From: JADGRA01 sp052143535
GTDB lineage: Bacteria > Myxococcota > Myxococcia > Myxococcales > Myxococcaceae
Length of the DNA: 64,000 bases
Reading direction: 5' to 3'
Assembly: GCA_052143535.1 (NCBI GenBank)
Contig: JBKQSS010000005.1
Location: forward strand, 32,629 to 96,628
Every line of letters begins with the position of its first letter. The stretch's first letter is position 1. This document shows positions 63,118 through 64,000 of the stretch, one piece after another. The notes below the pieces were generated by a model that saw only the letters and a list, made by a program, of their open reading frames with translations, did not search any database and was not told the DNA's origin. Made by a program: the position numbers and the translations under genes.

Positions 63118-63992
63118 TTCGAAAACCTAGCCGGCCGGCTCTTCAGCGTCTGCGCTCCCACCGCCTCACAGAAGGCTAGAAAGCGCGCCCTCGGGACGCC
63201 GGCGTAGGCCAGCTCGGCCAAGGACGTCGTCACCGGTGCGTCGGTGCGCAGCGTCGCGAGCGTCCGGTAGAGGAAGGCGTCCTTGCGCCGCTCAGCCCAG
63301 ACGGAGGCCAGCCGCTCTCTGGAGCGCAGGCCCGCTGGCCAGCGTGCCACCTCGGTGGGGATGGACTCGAGCGGCCCGAAGGCGCGCAGCACGGCGGCCG
63401 CCCCCTTCTCGCCGAAGCCCGGGAGGCCGGGAATGCCGTCCGCGTCGTCGCCCACCAGCGCGAGCCAATCCGGGATGAGCGAGGGTGGGACGCCCCGCAG
63501 CGCCGTCACCGCGTCTTCGTCGAGCTCCTTGCCCCGCATCCGGTCCACCTGCACCACCTTTGTGCCCTTGACGCACTGGCCGAGGTCCTTGTCCGGGGTG
63601 AGCAGGCGCACCTGCTCCACTTGGCTGGCGAAGCGCGCGGCGCCGGTGGCCATGGCGTCATCGGCCTCGAAGTCGCGCATCGACCAAACCGCGACGCCTG
63701 CTGCCCTGGTGCCTTCCTCGGCAACGTCAAACTGGGCCAGCAGCTCGGCCGGCACCCCCTCTTCCGTCTTGTAGCCGTCGAAGAGCTGGTTGCGAAACGA
63801 ACGGATGGGGTTGTCGAAGGCGACCGCCAGGTGAGTCACCTTCTCGGAGGCGTCGTTGAGCAGCGCCAGCAGCGAGGCCACCAGGCCGACGGTGGCCTTT
63901 CGGTCGCGCCCGGCAGCGTCCAGGTGCCCCGGGCGGGGACTGAAATGGGCCCGGAAGAGCTCGTAGGTGCCGTCGACGAGGTGGAGGCGCAT
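63114..63992 (-). CDS. Stand-alone 5'-3' exonuclease (Pol I N-terminal domain type)
   Basis: 292 residues with no polymerase domain. MRLHLVDGTYELFRAHFSP begins the PIN-like fold; LAVAFDNPIRSFRNQLFDGYK, MRDFEADDAMATGAARFA, RLLTPDKDLGQCVKGTKVVQVDR and PDWLALVGDDADGIPGLPGFGEKGAAAVLRAFG supply the acidic metal ligands and helix-3-turn-helix. It should process flaps or RNA primers. Complete in the window; ATG 63992 is eight bases from the right edge. Coupled with the KdsC-like gene by a GTGA overlap. Confidence 0.88.
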   Translation of the reverse strand: MRLHLVDGTYELFRAHFSPRPGHLDAAGRDRKATVGLVASLLALLNDASEKVTHLAVAFDNPIRSFRNQLFDGYKTEEGVPAELLAQFDVAEEGTRAAGVAVWSMRDFEADDAMATGAARFASQVEQVRLLTPDKDLGQCVKGTKVVQVDRMRGKELDEDAVTALRGVPPSLIPDWLALVGDDADGIPGLPGFGEKGAAAVLRAFGPLESIPTEVARWPAGLRSRERLASVWAERRKDAFLYRTLATLRTDAPVTTSLAELAYAGVPRARFLAFCEAVGAQTLKSRPARFSK

Positions 63993-64000
63993 CCGGCCCG

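Overview
The window is high-GC, densely coded bacterial chromosome on both strands. It most resembles a myxobacterium (Myxococcota). Pointers to this are a RomR-type polarity response regulator, a receiver-GGDEF protein, a Ser/Thr kinase with TolB-like and TPR regions, a PilZ protein beside polyphosphate genes, many small lipoproteins, and a solitary groEL behind a CIRCE-like operator. I see no phage, insertion sequence, CRISPR array or rRNA. The only RNA gene found is a selenocysteine tRNA (29384-29479).

Layout. 1-9.5 kb: 5' part of glpX with an overlapping YbgC-like thioesterase, a secreted phosphatase, then a romR-valS-nadC run on the minus strand and a divergent receiver-GGDEF gene. 9.5-11.4 kb: groEL with hairpins behind it and a CIRCE-like operator and promoter in front. 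About 11.6-36 kb reads as an accessory stretch: a frameshifted multicopper oxidase remnant, a glycogen-debranching enzyme, an NDH-2/YceI pair, several lipoproteins, a tightly coupled ATP-grasp / flavoprotein / thioesterase operon, a NapH-NapG-molybdoenzyme operon, a kinase, selC, a MocR regulator, trmO, an amidase and a DinB-like protein, with longer gaps between genes. 36-64 kb is compact housekeeping: a sugar-nucleotide pyrophosphorylase divergent from galK, a polyphosphate cluster (ppk divergent from ppx-PilZ), a FUSC-like membrane protein, a Ski2-like helicase, an ABC-F ATPase, AKR, TauE/SafE, DUF72, a LolA-like lipoprotein, MaoC, mtnP, a flavin reductase-like protein, a MacB-type permease, an Fpg/Nei glycosylase, a LysR/MFS divergent pair, an RMD1-like protein, a KdsC-like phosphatase and a 5'-3' exonuclease.

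Points that stand out. (1) Two genes, valS and a LolA-like lipoprotein gene, have no ATG/GTG/TTG that could give a working protein. Each has a CTG, overlapping the upstream stop as CTGA and preceded by a good Shine-Dalgarno. A helicase gene may be a third case. The window also has ATGA and GTGA junctions, so CTGA looks like a third form of the same coupling. (2) valS runs without a stop into a histone H1-like Lys/Arg/Ala tail that carries its own internal Shine-Dalgarno and ATG. (3) The ATP-grasp/flavoprotein/thioesterase operon looks like a minimal biosynthetic unit of unknown product. (4) A three-gene periplasmic molybdoenzyme operon lacks the usual Nap partners. (5) A mercuric-reductase-like protein has lost the first of its two redox cysteines. 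No database search was possible, so family names rest on motifs and gene layout seen in the sequence.
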